In this document: piece by piece, positions 34,802 through 43,479 of the stretch
Position numbering within the stretch: position 1 is the stretch's first letter
Layout: every line of letters begins with the position of its first letter
Program-made: the position numbers and the translations under genes
DNA from: JAJKIV01 sp036741775
Lineage (GTDB): Bacteria; Gemmatimonadota; Gemmatimonadetes; Gemmatimonadales; Gemmatimonadaceae
Reading direction: 5' to 3'
Assembly (NCBI GenBank): GCA_036741775.1
Contig: DAINRQ010000004.1
Location: 1-64,000, forward strand
Length of the DNA: 64,000 nt
The notes under the pieces: generated by a model
The model's input: only the letters and a program-made list of their open reading frames with translations
Databases searched by the model: none
Told to the model about the DNA's origin: nothing

Positions 34802-37108
34802 ATGGTTCGGTCCTCTCGCGTTTCCCTCATCGGTACGCTCGTAGTCGTCTTCGCCGTAGCGCTGGCGTGGGCGTTCGCGACGCGCGGCTCCGGCCGTGTA
34901 TCGATGTCGCGCGAGGTCGCGGAACAGATGCGCCTCGGGGCCGATTTCGCCGCGCGGGTCGAGCGCTCGCTCGGTGGAAACGGCGACTCGGTGTCGGCGG
35001 TAGACGCCGTTGCCGCAACCTATCTCGAGCGGCTGCGTCTCGGGCTCGGCAGCCCGTTCAGGCTGATCGACTACGCGCTCGCGGACCGCATGCTGTCGGA
35101 CTCCGTGCGACGCCGTGTCGCGTACGCCGTTCTGTATCGAACGCTTCAGGGTGATTCGTATCACCCACCCGCGACAGCGCTGACGCTCGCGGCCGCACAG
35201 GGCGAGCTGCCGCGCGCGCTGGCCGAGGATCACGTCGCGCTCATCGAGCGGGCGGTCGAGAGTGCGGACGAGCCACGGGCCGGCGAGCTCGCGGTTCGCG
35301 AGGCGTATCGTGTCGCCCTGGCTGCCGGGAGTGTCGGCCGGCGCGCGCCCTGGCTTGCGACGCAGGCGGCGGCGCTCACGCGGGACCGGGTGCTTGCCCG
35401 GCGCGATGTCATCAAGCTGCTGGAAATGGCGGCTCGCAACCGGGTGGACCCGCTCGGACTGATTCCGGTTTGGCGCCTGGAGCGGCGCTTCGCGGTGGAG
35501 CGACCGCTCATGGAACCGATGGCGGCCGGTGTCGAGCGCGACGCGCTCGCAGCCGTGCCGTCTCTGGTGCGTGCCCTCGATTCGCTCGCCGTGCTCACAT
35601 CGCGTGCAAACGACGTTGCGGTCGATTCCGCGCGCGATACGTCGTCGCCCATCTCCGAGTCCGCGGCGAGACGCCTCGCGTCGGTCGTGTCGACCCGCGC
35701 GGCGCCGCCGCAGGCGCCGGTGACGGTCGCCGTCACCAGTACTGTTCGGTCCGCGCGCGGAGCAGCCGGCGCTGATCGTAACCTGCGGGATGCCCTCACG
35801 CGCTTCGCCCAGCGGTCGGTGAACGAAGAGACTCTGGTCGCCGAGTTCGCGCTGTTCGCCTCGCGCGACGCCTCGCGTGCGGCATCGCCGTCGATGGCAG
35901 TACTGTGGTCCGCGGTGTCCATGCGCGCGTACGGCCAGGAGCGCGTCTGGTTCCCGGGCGATGGTGGCCCGACCGTGCGGGAGCTCAAGGACCGTTTCGG
36001 CCTCGCGTCGGTGAGCTTCGATGCCGCGGTGCCCACCACGTGGCGGCCGTACTACCTGCGCATGCTTGGCGTCACGCTCACGGACCTGCAGCGAGTGCTG
36101 CCGGCGTTCGGCGCGCGCGGACTCGGGGTGCACTTTGGCGACAGTCCCATGCGAGATGCGGCGCTCGCCATGCACGATCCGGCCACGCGCACCGTGTTTC
36201 TGCCGATCGCGACGAGTGCGGGCGTGATCGCGCACGAGCTCGCTCACGATCTCGACTGGCAGGCGGCGCGCACCCGGTACGGGCTGCGCGGGACTTACAG
36301 CACCGACCGCGCGGTGCGGCAATATCGCGACCGTCTCGCGGCGTCGATGCTGGAGCTGAGTGACGCTGGGCCGGGTGAGAGCTCGTTAGGTACCGACGGC
36401 GTGCGCCCCATGCCGAGTGCGCGGCCGACCGAGGTGTTCGCCCGGAACGTCGATTGGTTCGTGAGTGCTGCGCTCGCGCGTGACGGTCGAATGAACGGCT
36501 ATCTCTCCGCCGTCCAGGACGGACTGCTCACCGGCTACGGCGCCGTGGCCGCGCCCGAGGTGTCGCGCGATGGTGCGCAGGCGATGATTCGCGCCCTCGA
36601 CGAGATGACGGTCGTGGCGCCGGCGACGCGCTCGTGGTTCGTGGAATCGCACGGGAAGGGACGTCCGATGCCGATCAGTGAGCTCACTCGTCGTGTGCTG
36701 GAGGTCCCGCTCTCGGCCGCTGACCGGCGGGGAGCACGGCCCGTCCGGGCGACGGGGGAGCTTCTCGGGCCGTCCGGTGAGACGAGTGCTCGAACGCTCG
36801 TCGCGATCGGAGCCGGGTGCCGCGATGGCGTGATCGACGAGCGACTCGCTGACGAGCGCGCGCGGGTGCTCCTCGAGGCGGCCGATGCGCGGGCGCGTGG
36901 ACTCCTCGCGCGCCGGGCGCGGCACGCTGCGTCGGCGGAGCGGGCACCGTGGCAGACGCGCGCGCTGCTCGGGAACGCCTGGGAGTTGACCTACGCGGAC
37001 AAGGCGCGCGAGACCTTGCGCGATACGATTCTCCGCCGCGCGGTTGCCGCCGCGGCCCCCCGCGGGGTTACCGCGATCGTCGCCGCGACGCCGCTCGGCT
37101 GCCGATAA
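34802..37108 (+). CDS. Putative membrane-anchored HELAH metalloprotease
   Basis: 768 residues. One N-terminal hydrophobic segment (IGTLVVVFAVALAWAFA, about 10-26) anchors it, with the rest probably outside the cytoplasm. Residues 27-360 are helical and show no motif I recognise. A zinc-protease type motif occurs at 478-482 (IAHELAHDLDW), and PTEVFARNVDWF follows with Glu544, which resembles the downstream ExxFAR Glu of some HExxH proteins (a third ligand, gluzincin style). Between them FGLASVSFDAAVPTTWRPYYL and GLGVHFGD precede the site. I do not know a named family with this layout. The gene ends just before a perfect REP-like hairpin. Enzymatic activity is inference. Confidence 0.6.
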   Translation: MVRSSRVSLIGTLVVVFAVALAWAFATRGSGRVSMSREVAEQMRLGADFAARVERSLGGNGDSVSAVDAVAATYLERLRLGLGSPFRLIDYALADRMLSDSVRRRVAYAVLYRTLQGDSYHPPATALTLAAAQGELPRALAEDHVALIERAVESADEPRAGELAVREAYRVALAAGSVGRRAPWLATQAAALTRDRVLARRDVIKLLEMAARNRVDPLGLIPVWRLERRFAVERPLMEPMAAGVERDALAAVPSLVRALDSLAVLTSRANDVAVDSARDTSSPISESAARRLASVVSTRAAPPQAPVTVAVTSTVRSARGAAGADRNLRDALTRFAQRSVNEETLVAEFALFASRDASRAASPSMAVLWSAVSMRAYGQERVWFPGDGGPTVRELKDRFGLASVSFDAAVPTTWRPYYLRMLGVTLTDLQRVLPAFGARGLGVHFGDSPMRDAALAMHDPATRTVFLPIATSAGVIAHELAHDLDWQAARTRYGLRGTYSTDRAVRQYRDRLAASMLELSDAGPGESSLGTDGVRPMPSARPTEVFARNVDWFVSAALARDGRMNGYLSAVQDGLLTGYGAVAAPEVSRDGAQAMIRALDEMTVVAPATRSWFVESHGKGRPMPISELTRRVLEVPLSAADRRGARPVRATGELLGPSGETSARTLVAIGAGCRDGVIDERLADERARVLLEAADARARGLLARRARHAASAERAPWQTRALLGNAWELTYADKARETLRDTILRRAVAAAAPRGVTAIVAATPLGCR

Positions 37109-37116
37109 ACGATGTT

Positions 37117-37189
37117 TTAGGGGTCAGAGTCCTAACGCATCGTTCCATTGCGGAGCAATGGAACGATGCGTTAGGACTCTGACCCCTAA
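37117..37189. repeat. Perfect 35-bp REP-like hairpin
   Basis: The arms 37117-37151 and 37155-37189 are perfect reverse complements with a 3-base GGA loop. The tips begin TTAGGGGTCAGAGTCC. GGGGTCAGA tips resemble bacterial REP/RAYT-type palindromes, although no RAYT transposase is in the window. It lies 8 bases after the HELAH gene stop and could also stop transcription of that gene. Each arm contains one CCTAACG heptamer. Confidence 0.85.
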
Positions 37190-37339
37190 GCTGCTGGCTG
37201 AGGGTGAGTGACCTGCGCGCGCCAGGTCCGGGGCGCCCGGGCCGGTCGCAACTGCGATTGGACCGGATGGGCCGGAAACGGCCGGATCGTTCGTCGGGAG
37301 AGTCGGGAGTCGGGAATCGATGGGCACCCCGCCGCGACG

Positions 37340-37648
37340 GTGGCGTCCCGGGCGGCCGTTCCCCTCTTGCTTTTAGGCCGATTGCGCAAGCAACGCCGCT
37401 GCCGCGTTGGTCATCTTCGTCATCCTGTTAATCCTGTCTCCATCCTGTCTTTTGCCTTTTGCCGTTCCTCCCTCCGGGCGTCATCGCGCGCGTCGGCATC
37501 GCGACCGGTCTTTGATCGGCAGGAGACAGGACTAACAGGATGGACAGGATTGGCAGGATGGCTCCTCGCGAGCGAGAGTTCCTCGATCCAGGAGCGGGGT
37601 TGAAGGGGAATGCCCTCCGCGACAGTGGCGTCCCGGGCGGCCGTTCCG
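37340..37648 (+). repeat. Two GGCCGTTCCCC repeats plus CATCCTGTC inverted tract
   Basis: The 497-base gap 37190-37686 has no credible gene. GTGGCGTCCCGGGCGGCCG occurs at 37340-37358 and again at 37625-37643. Between them, TCATCCTGTTAATCCTGTCTCC (about 37421-37442) is mirrored by an inverted GACAGGACTAACAGGATGG (about 37524-37542). The first copy is followed by AGGCCGATTGCGCAAGC, the same trailer as the 13.9-kb copy. Confidence 0.7.
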
Positions 37649-37686
37649 GCGTTCAGCCCCAGCTCGCCATCGAGCCGCAGGCCCTG

Positions 37687-38796
37687 CTACGTCCCCGCCT
37701 CGGTCGCGACGCTCGGTGCGCCTGACGCCGGCACAGTCTCTGTGCTCTGGATGAATACCGAACGCGTCGGATACGCGAACGCGATCCGTTCCTCGGCGAA
37801 TCGGCGCAGGATCGCCAGGTTCACCGCCTGATTGATGTTCATGTACGTCGCGTAATCGGGCGTCAGGACGAAGTACACCGTCTCGAAATTAAGCGACGAG
37901 TCACCGTAGCCGCTGAAGTGAGAGCGGTCGAATCGAACCGGCGACTGCGCCTCGATTGCCTCGCGGAGGATCGCCGGCACCCGCGCGACGAGGTCCGGTG
38001 GCGTCTCGTACGTGATGCCAAGCACGAACAACACGCGTCGCTCCCGCATCCGCTTGTGATTGCGGATTCGGCTCTTGAGCAAGTCGGCGTTCGAGAAGAT
38101 CAGCTGCTCACCGGTCAAGCTCCGCAGGCGCGTCGTTTTGAGTCCGACGTGCTCCACCGTGCCGGTGAACGTGTCGACCGAGATCGTATCCCCCACGACG
38201 AACGGCTTGTCGACGACGATCGCGAGCGCGCCGAACAGGTCGCCGAGGATGTTCTGCACGGCGAGCGCGATCGCGATGCCGCCGACACCAAGCCCGGTGA
38301 TGAGTGCGGTGACGTCGTACCCCAGCCGGTTGAGCGCCACGAGCGCGAGCATGACCCACAGCCCGCCGCGCGCGACGAAGCTGAACGCGGCGATCGTCGT
38401 GCGGCTCGAGACGTCCGAGCCGGCCTTCTGCTCCGCGTAATACTTGAACCAGAACGAGATGAGCCCGTTGCCCCAGATCGCGATCTGGAGAATCAGCGCG
38501 ATCGTCCCGAGGACGCGCAGGATGTCGAGCGCTCGCTTCGGGAGGTCGAGGAACAGCGTCGCGCCCGCGACGGCGGCGGCGAGGATGAAGAAGTGGCGCG
38601 TGCGCCGCAGCAGATCGACGACGGCATCGTCCGCAATCGTCGCAGTTCGTTCCGCGACCGCCTCGAGCCGGCGCGTGAGCAACCGGCGCACGAGGTAGAG
38701 CGTGCCACCCACCACCAGGAAGGCGATCGCCGCGACGACCCACGCCCGTACCGAGTTGTGGTAGAACCGCCACTCCAGGAAGTCCGGCCCCTGCAT
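37687..38796 (-). CDS. MscS-family mechanosensitive channel
   Basis: 369 residues from the ATG at 38796. Four or so N-terminal helices (AWVVAAIAFLVVGGTLYLV, HFFILAAAVAGATLFLDL, TIALILQIAIWGNGLISFW, GGLWVMLALVALNRLGYD) precede the pore helix GLGVGGIAIALAVQNILGDLFGAL, whose AxxxA/GxxxG pattern is the MscS TM3 signature. The beta domain (VDKPFVVGDTISVDTFTGTVEHVGL) and the mixed alpha/beta cap (FETVYFVLTPDYATYMNINQAVN) follow. It opens on membrane stretch to release solutes. It is last in a probable run with the TPR and sdh genes, 40-odd bases after its neighbour. Confidence 0.92.
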   Translation of the reverse strand: MQGPDFLEWRFYHNSVRAWVVAAIAFLVVGGTLYLVRRLLTRRLEAVAERTATIADDAVVDLLRRTRHFFILAAAVAGATLFLDLPKRALDILRVLGTIALILQIAIWGNGLISFWFKYYAEQKAGSDVSSRTTIAAFSFVARGGLWVMLALVALNRLGYDVTALITGLGVGGIAIALAVQNILGDLFGALAIVVDKPFVVGDTISVDTFTGTVEHVGLKTTRLRSLTGEQLIFSNADLLKSRIRNHKRMRERRVLFVLGITYETPPDLVARVPAILREAIEAQSPVRFDRSHFSGYGDSSLNFETVYFVLTPDYATYMNINQAVNLAILRRFAEERIAFAYPTRSVFIQSTETVPASGAPSVATEAGT

Positions 38797-38839
38797 CAAC
38801 GCTCGTCAGTCCCTGGTCGTGAATCGATGGCGGTGCCGC

Positions 38840-39364
38840 TCAATCTTCGAGCACCGGCTCGTACTGCTCGACGGGCAATGGGCGCAGATGATCATCCGAC
38901 GCGAGCAGCCGCGCGCACGTGTTCCAGCGAAGGATCGCCTCGTCGTTTCCTTCCGGGCGGATCGCCTCTGCCTTCTCGTACCACGCCATGGCTTCCTGGA
39001 GCGACTCGTAGGCCATGGCTCCCGCCCCCGGGACCGACTGCCGGCGCTGCGTCTTCGCGCGACGCTCACAGATGATCCCCGCGTAGTACAGGCGCTTGTA
39101 CTCGTCACGCAGCCGTGGAAGCACGTCGCGCGCGCGGCGCACTGCGTCTCCGAGGTCGTCGCCGAACTGGTCGCTGATCGAGAGCAGGAGCACGATCAAC
39201 GCGTGCTGATTCTCCGGCTCGATCTCGAGGATGTCACGGCAGATGCTCTCCGCCGCCGACGAATCGTTCAGTAAGCGATACCGCTCGGCCTTCTGAAGCG
39301 CGGCGGAAACGCCGGATGGCGAGATGCGTTTCAGCGTGTGCACAGCGAACCCCCGTGAGTCCAA
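38840..39364 (-). CDS. Small TPR-like cytoplasmic protein
   Basis: Up to 174 residues. Helical pairs of TPR type are visible: SAALQKAERYRLLNDSSAAESICRDIL, ENQHALIVLLLSISDQFGD, EYKRLYYAGIICERRAKTQ and AMAYESLQEAMAWYEKAEAI. It lacks a signal peptide. The frame opens at TTG 39364, while a GTG at 39343 with a G-rich stretch before it is the better candidate start. It lies 13 bases after sdhB on the same strand and 40 bases before the MscS gene. Probably a protein-binding adaptor. Similar TPR genes stand next to sdhB in other genomes as far as I recall, but function is unknown. Confidence 0.65.
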   Translation of the reverse strand: MDSRGFAVHTLKRISPSGVSAALQKAERYRLLNDSSAAESICRDILEIEPENQHALIVLLLSISDQFGDDLGDAVRRARDVLPRLRDEYKRLYYAGIICERRAKTQRRQSVPGAGAMAYESLQEAMAWYEKAEAIRPEGNDEAILRWNTCARLLASDDHLRPLPVEQYEPVLED

Positions 39365-39377
39365 TGCGAATACAGGA

Positions 39378-40166
39378 TCAGTCCTTCTTTCGTCGCGAGA
39401 AGATCTTCACGAGCCGTCCGAGCGGATCGTAGAACTCATCGACGACGCGCTCTTTCAACGGAATGATCGCGTTGTCGGTGATCGTGATGTTCTCGGGGCA
39501 CACCTTCGTACAGCACTTGGTGATGTTGCAATACCCGATGCCGTGCGCCCGCTTGAGATCGGCGACGCGGTCCTCGACGTCGAGCGGGTGCATCTCCAGG
39601 GCGGCCGCGTACACCAGGAACCGCGGCCCGATGAACCGCTCATGGTGCTTGTGGTCGCGCAGCACGTGACAGACGTCCTGGCACAGGTAGCATTCGATGC
39701 ACTTCCGGAACTCCTGCACGCGGTCCACGTCCTTCTGATCCATGCGCCACGTGCCGTCCGGGGCGTCAGGCTTCCGCGGACGGAAGGGCTTGATCTCCTG
39801 CTTGACGCGGAAGTTCCACGAGACGTCGGTTACCAGATCGCGGATCGGCGGGAAGGCCCGCATCGGCTCGACGGTCACAGGCTTGTCGAGCGGCAGCTCA
39901 TTGAGCCGAGTCATGCACATGAGCTTGGGCTTCCCGTTCACTTCGGCGGAGCAGGAGCCGCATTTCCCGGCCTTGCAGTTCCAGCGCACGGCGAGGTCGT
40001 TGGCCTGATCGGCCTGGATCTGATGAATGGCGTCGAGAACGACCATCCCTTCGGAGACGGGGGTGCTGTAGTCCACGAACTTCCCGCCGTCACCCTCGCC
40101 ACGCCAGACGCGAAACGTGGCGGAGGCGGGAAGCGATTTGGGTGGTGCAGATGTGCTGCTCGACAT
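39378..40166 (-). CDS. sdhB: Succinate dehydrogenase/fumarate reductase iron-sulfur subunit
   Basis: 262 residues with all three cluster sites: the plant-type [2Fe-2S] motif RWNCKAGKCGSCSAEVNG...MC, the [4Fe-4S] motif CIECYLCQDVCH and the [3Fe-4S] site CNITKCCTKVCPENI. The N-terminal ferredoxin fold (FRVWRGEGDGGKFVDYSTPV) and C-terminal NAIIPLKERVVDEFYDP are usual. It passes electrons from the flavin of SdhA to the quinone site at the membrane anchor. It lies 79 bases after sdhA and is co-directional with it; together with the sdhC-like gene upstream it completes complex II. Confidence 0.95.
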   Translation of the reverse strand: MSSSTSAPPKSLPASATFRVWRGEGDGGKFVDYSTPVSEGMVVLDAIHQIQADQANDLAVRWNCKAGKCGSCSAEVNGKPKLMCMTRLNELPLDKPVTVEPMRAFPPIRDLVTDVSWNFRVKQEIKPFRPRKPDAPDGTWRMDQKDVDRVQEFRKCIECYLCQDVCHVLRDHKHHERFIGPRFLVYAAALEMHPLDVEDRVADLKRAHGIGYCNITKCCTKVCPENITITDNAIIPLKERVVDEFYDPLGRLVKIFSRRKKD

Positions 40167-40245
40167 TCGGGGACGTCCCTCTATCGGGATGGCTCTTTGA
40201 AAATTATGAACCGCAGTTTCGGAACGAACGAGAATCCCGTATCGC

Positions 40246-42078
40246 TCATTTCATCTCCTCGATCACGGCCTTCAGTTCCGGCGGCATATCCGGAATCGGC
40301 ACCCGCTCGATCTGCATCTTACCGTCAGGACCCTTCCTCAGCACGATGTTGAACTTTCCGTACTCCGGGTCCTTGTCCGGATAGTCGTCGCGGAAATGTC
40401 CCCCGCGGCTCTCCTTTCGTTCGATCGCGGCCCGTGCGACCGCCTCGGAGATGGTCAGGAGATTCGCGAGGTCCAGCGCGGTGTGCCAGCCTGGGTTGTA
40501 CTCTCGGTTGCCCGGAACGCCAACGTGCGCTGCCTCCGCCTGAAGCTGGGTCACTTCGCCGAGCGCTCGGACCATCTCGTCTTCACGGCGCACGATCCCT
40601 ACGCCGTCCTGCATGATGCTCTGGAGGCGATGCTGGATCTGATACGGGCCATGCCCGTTCGTGCTGGCGTTCGCGCTCTCGGCGCGCTCGAACGGCGCGA
40701 GAGACTGCCGAGCCGCGGCCTCGGCCGCCGCCGAGTCGACGGCGGCCGCGCCGTGCTCGCGCGCGAACTTCGCTGCATAGTCGCCGGCGCGCTTGCCGAA
40801 GACGAGCAGGTCGGAGAGTGAGTTGCCGCCAAGACGATTGGCACCGTGGAGGCCGGCCGCGCACTCGCCGGCCGCGAAGAGGCCGGGCACCGTGGACATC
40901 TGTGAATCGCCGTCCACGCGAATCCCGCCCATCACGTAGTGCGTGGTGGGCCCGACTTCCATGGGCGTGGTCGTGATGTCGATGTCCGCGAGCTGCTTGA
41001 ACTGATGATACATGCTCGGCAACTTCTTCTTGATGTGCTCCGCCGCGTTAGGGATGCGCGCCTTGATCCAGGCGATGTCGAGGTACACGCCGCCGTGCGG
41101 GCTCCCACGCCCCTCACGCACTTCGCGCATGATACAGCGCGCAACGTGGTCGCGCGTGAGCAGCTCGGGCGGGCGACGCGCGTTCTTGTCCCCCAGCACG
41201 TACCGCCACCCTTCTTCCTCGTTGTCGGCCGTCTGCGGTCGGTAATTCTCCGGTATGTCGTCGAACATGAAGCGGCGGCCCTGGTTGTTGACGAGGATCC
41301 CGCCCTCGCCGCGCACCCCTTCGGTCACGAGAATGCCCTTGACGCTCGGCGGCCACACCATGCCCGTCGGGTGGAACTGGACGAACTCCATGTCCTGGAG
41401 CGCCGCGCCGGCGTGATAGGCGAGCGAGTGCCCGTCGCCGGTGTACTCCCAGCTGTTGCTCGTAATGCTGAAGGCGCGCCCAATGCCGCCGGTGGCGAGC
41501 ACGATGGCCTTCGCGCGAAACACCTTGAAGCGGCCACGCTCGCGGTCGTACGCGAACGCGCCCGACACGCGGTCTCCATCCTTGAATAGCGTCACGACCG
41601 TGCACTCCATGTGCACGTCGAGCCCCTGGTGGACGCCATGATCCTGTAGCGTCCGGATCATCTCCAGACCGGTTCGGTCGCCCACGTGCGCGAGGCGCGG
41701 ATATCGGTGGCCACCGAAGTTGCGCTGCAGGATACGACCATCAGGCGTGCGGTCGAACAATGCTCCCCACGCCTCGAGCTCTCGTACACGGTCCGGCGCT
41801 TCCTTGGCGTGCAGCTCGGCCATCCGCCAGTTGTTCACGTACTGCCCGCCACGCATGGTGTCCGCGAAGTGCACGCGCCAGTTATCGCGGTCGTCGACGT
41901 TCGCGAGCGACGCGGCCATGCCGCCCTCGGCCATCACCGTGTGCGCCTTGCCGAGGAGCGACTTGCAGACGAGACCGACCTTTACCCCGTCGGCCGCGGC
42001 CGCGATCGCCGCGCGGAGCCCAGCTCCACCAGCGCCGATGACAAGCACATCATGATCGATGGTTTCGAAGTCAGACAT
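40246..42078 (-). CDS. sdhA: Succinate dehydrogenase/fumarate reductase flavoprotein subunit
   Basis: 610 residues from the ATG at 42078. FAD Rossmann motif VLVIGAGGAGLRAAIAAAADG, and the flavin-binding/active-site segments KAHTVMAEGGMAASL, RNFGGHRYPRLAHVGDRTG, FVQFHPTGM, VTEGVRGEGGILVN and GLHGANRLGGNSLSDLLVFG are all present. It oxidises succinate to fumarate, or the reverse, in the citric acid cycle. The upstream sdhC-like gene is separated by a long palindromic repeat (42093-42206), so the A:C ratio may be set by RNA structure. The C-terminal KNMQIERVPIP-type ending is slightly longer than in E. coli SdhA. Confidence 0.95.
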   Translation of the reverse strand: MSDFETIDHDVLVIGAGGAGLRAAIAAAADGVKVGLVCKSLLGKAHTVMAEGGMAASLANVDDRDNWRVHFADTMRGGQYVNNWRMAELHAKEAPDRVRELEAWGALFDRTPDGRILQRNFGGHRYPRLAHVGDRTGLEMIRTLQDHGVHQGLDVHMECTVVTLFKDGDRVSGAFAYDRERGRFKVFRAKAIVLATGGIGRAFSITSNSWEYTGDGHSLAYHAGAALQDMEFVQFHPTGMVWPPSVKGILVTEGVRGEGGILVNNQGRRFMFDDIPENYRPQTADNEEEGWRYVLGDKNARRPPELLTRDHVARCIMREVREGRGSPHGGVYLDIAWIKARIPNAAEHIKKKLPSMYHQFKQLADIDITTTPMEVGPTTHYVMGGIRVDGDSQMSTVPGLFAAGECAAGLHGANRLGGNSLSDLLVFGKRAGDYAAKFAREHGAAAVDSAAAEAAARQSLAPFERAESANASTNGHGPYQIQHRLQSIMQDGVGIVRREDEMVRALGEVTQLQAEAAHVGVPGNREYNPGWHTALDLANLLTISEAVARAAIERKESRGGHFRDDYPDKDPEYGKFNIVLRKGPDGKMQIERVPIPDMPPELKAVIEEMK

Positions 42079-42092
42079 AAGTCCCAAGGGAC

Positions 42093-42206
42093 AGCTATCA
42101 GCTATCGGCTATCAGCTATCAGCAAAACAAACCCACGGGATGCCTCTCTCGCGAAGGGACGCGTCCCGAGGGTTCTCGCTTTGCTGATAGCCGATAGCTG
42201 ATAGCT
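42093..42206. repeat. Palindromic repeat within the sdh operon
   Basis: A perfect 24-bp inverted repeat (42093-42116 with 42183-42206, built from AGCTATC/GGCTATC units) encloses an inner 9-bp near-perfect pair (CCCACGGGA 42132-42140 with TCCCGAGGG 42164-42172) and a 23-base centre containing GCCTC and GCGAAGGGA. Inner pair, centre length and centre motifs match the element at 9287-9423. It starts 15 bases before the sdhA ATG and ends 7 bases after the sdhC-like stop (transcript order is sdhC, repeat, sdhA). Confidence 0.8.
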
Positions 42207-42212
42207 GCTCTG

Positions 42213-43016
42213 CTAAACAATTCGTATATCGCTCCAGATCCCCATGGAGCATAGGCGGATGTACACGTCACAGAACGCGACCGAGAACAGGCTCAGCCAC
42301 GCGAACATGGCGTGGCGCCGGTTCAGCGCCGAACACCCCTCGTAGGCTCGGCGGCGCACCGGCCGCCCCGCGAGCCGGTCGAGGTAGCCGCCCACCACGT
42401 GCCGAAACGAGTGGCAGCCTAACGTGTAGCTCGTCAGGAGCACCACGTTCACCGCCAGCAGAATGGTGCCGAGCCCAATGCCGAATGTGGTCCGTCCCGT
42501 CGCCGGGTCAGTGAACCACATCGCCTTCCAGACGTCCCACGTGAGCAGGAACAGGAAGATCAGTGCAATGTAGAGAAAGTACCGGTGGATGTTCTGCACG
42601 ATGAGCGGGAACGAGCTCTCGCCCCGGTACGACTTGCGCGGCTCGCCAACGGCGCAGGACGGTGGATCGGCCCAGAATGCCTTGTAGTACGCGCCCCGGT
42701 AGTAGTAGCACGTGAAGCGGAACAGTCCCGGGAACGGGAGAATCAGAAGCGCCGGGGAGAACGGCAACCACCCCGGCCACCACCCCGGCTTCGGGCCGAA
42801 CCAGGCGTGAGGCGAATCCCCCCACAATTCCGGGGCGTAGAACGGCGAGAGGTACGGGCCGGAGGTGTAATGGGCGTTCTGGAAGGCTGCCCACGTGGCG
42901 TAGACGACGAACGAACCCAGAATCAGAAAGACGACTACCGGCTGAAGCCACCACGCGTCGCGGCGATACGTCTCGCCGAACCCACGTTGAATTACCGGCA
43001 GTTGCGCATGCGCCAT
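42213..43016 (-). CDS. sdhC: Succinate dehydrogenase membrane-anchor subunit
   Basis: 267 residues with AGGAGGAAC before the ATG. Five hydrophobic helices are visible: LQPVVVFLILGSFVVYATWAA, LPFSPALLILPFPGLFRFTCY, NIHRYFLYIALIFLFLLTWDV, TFGIGLGTILLAVNVVLLTSY and HAMFAWLSLFSVAFCDVYIRL. HRYFLY and GCHSFRHVVGG have histidines in positions suited to haem b. Larger than E. coli SdhC and without a separate SdhD gene, it looks like the single long anchor of actinobacterial Sdh1-type enzymes. It is the first gene of the sdhCAB run. The call rests on context and topology as much as sequence. Confidence 0.8.
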   Translation of the reverse strand: MAHAQLPVIQRGFGETYRRDAWWLQPVVVFLILGSFVVYATWAAFQNAHYTSGPYLSPFYAPELWGDSPHAWFGPKPGWWPGWLPFSPALLILPFPGLFRFTCYYYRGAYYKAFWADPPSCAVGEPRKSYRGESSFPLIVQNIHRYFLYIALIFLFLLTWDVWKAMWFTDPATGRTTFGIGLGTILLAVNVVLLTSYTLGCHSFRHVVGGYLDRLAGRPVRRRAYEGCSALNRRHAMFAWLSLFSVAFCDVYIRLCSMGIWSDIRIV

Positions 43017-43479
43017 TCAGTTCCTCCTGTAGTCCGGACTCGGCGCTGGCACCGTCGCGGGCGCCCGAATCGACGCGCAAAACAACCTCGGGTGGCGAGG
43101 GAATGTCAATACGCTCGGGGGATGTCGCGCGCCGCGAGTTTCCGAGACCGGTGCGTGAACCGTGCGTCTGCCGTGCGATCCGGCTCGTCACCGCGCCGAA
43201 CCGCACACGAGCGCTCGCCCCCCACGTCCTGCTATGTTAGCGCGCGGTGACGACAGGTCGCCGACGGGCGTGAGGGATGAGCGACGTCCACTCGTCGAAC
43301 CGACCATGAGGGAACGCCAATGCGGCTGCCGGCGCGCGGCAGCCGGGACTTGCCTGTGACGGTCCCGTTCTGAGAATTACGGTAGCCGAGGCTGCGATGA
43401 GCGGCCGCGCCATGTGGAACCCGGATTCGCCGAGGGGTAGCACCCGGTCGGAGGGTCCAACCCGATGGAGAGGATCTCG
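43017..43479. other. Divergent intergenic region of sdhC and the plug lipoprotein
   Basis: 463 bases without a convincing gene. A 9-bp hairpin (CGGCTGCCG 43323-43331, CGGCAGCCG 43337-43345, loop GCGCG) is present, lacking a T-run. Promoters for both divergent genes must lie here, but no clear -35/-10 hexamers stand out. I see none of the dispersed repeats here. Confidence 0.4.

Noticed and set aside
34592..36322. Long minus-strand frame across the HELAH gene
   Set aside because: Composition is shadow-like (Arg, His, Gly rich); the plus-strand protein has a membrane anchor and HELAH motif.
42093..42206. Riboswitch upstream of sdhA
   Set aside because: The structure is explained by simple inverted repeats shared with an unrelated locus; no known aptamer consensus is visible.
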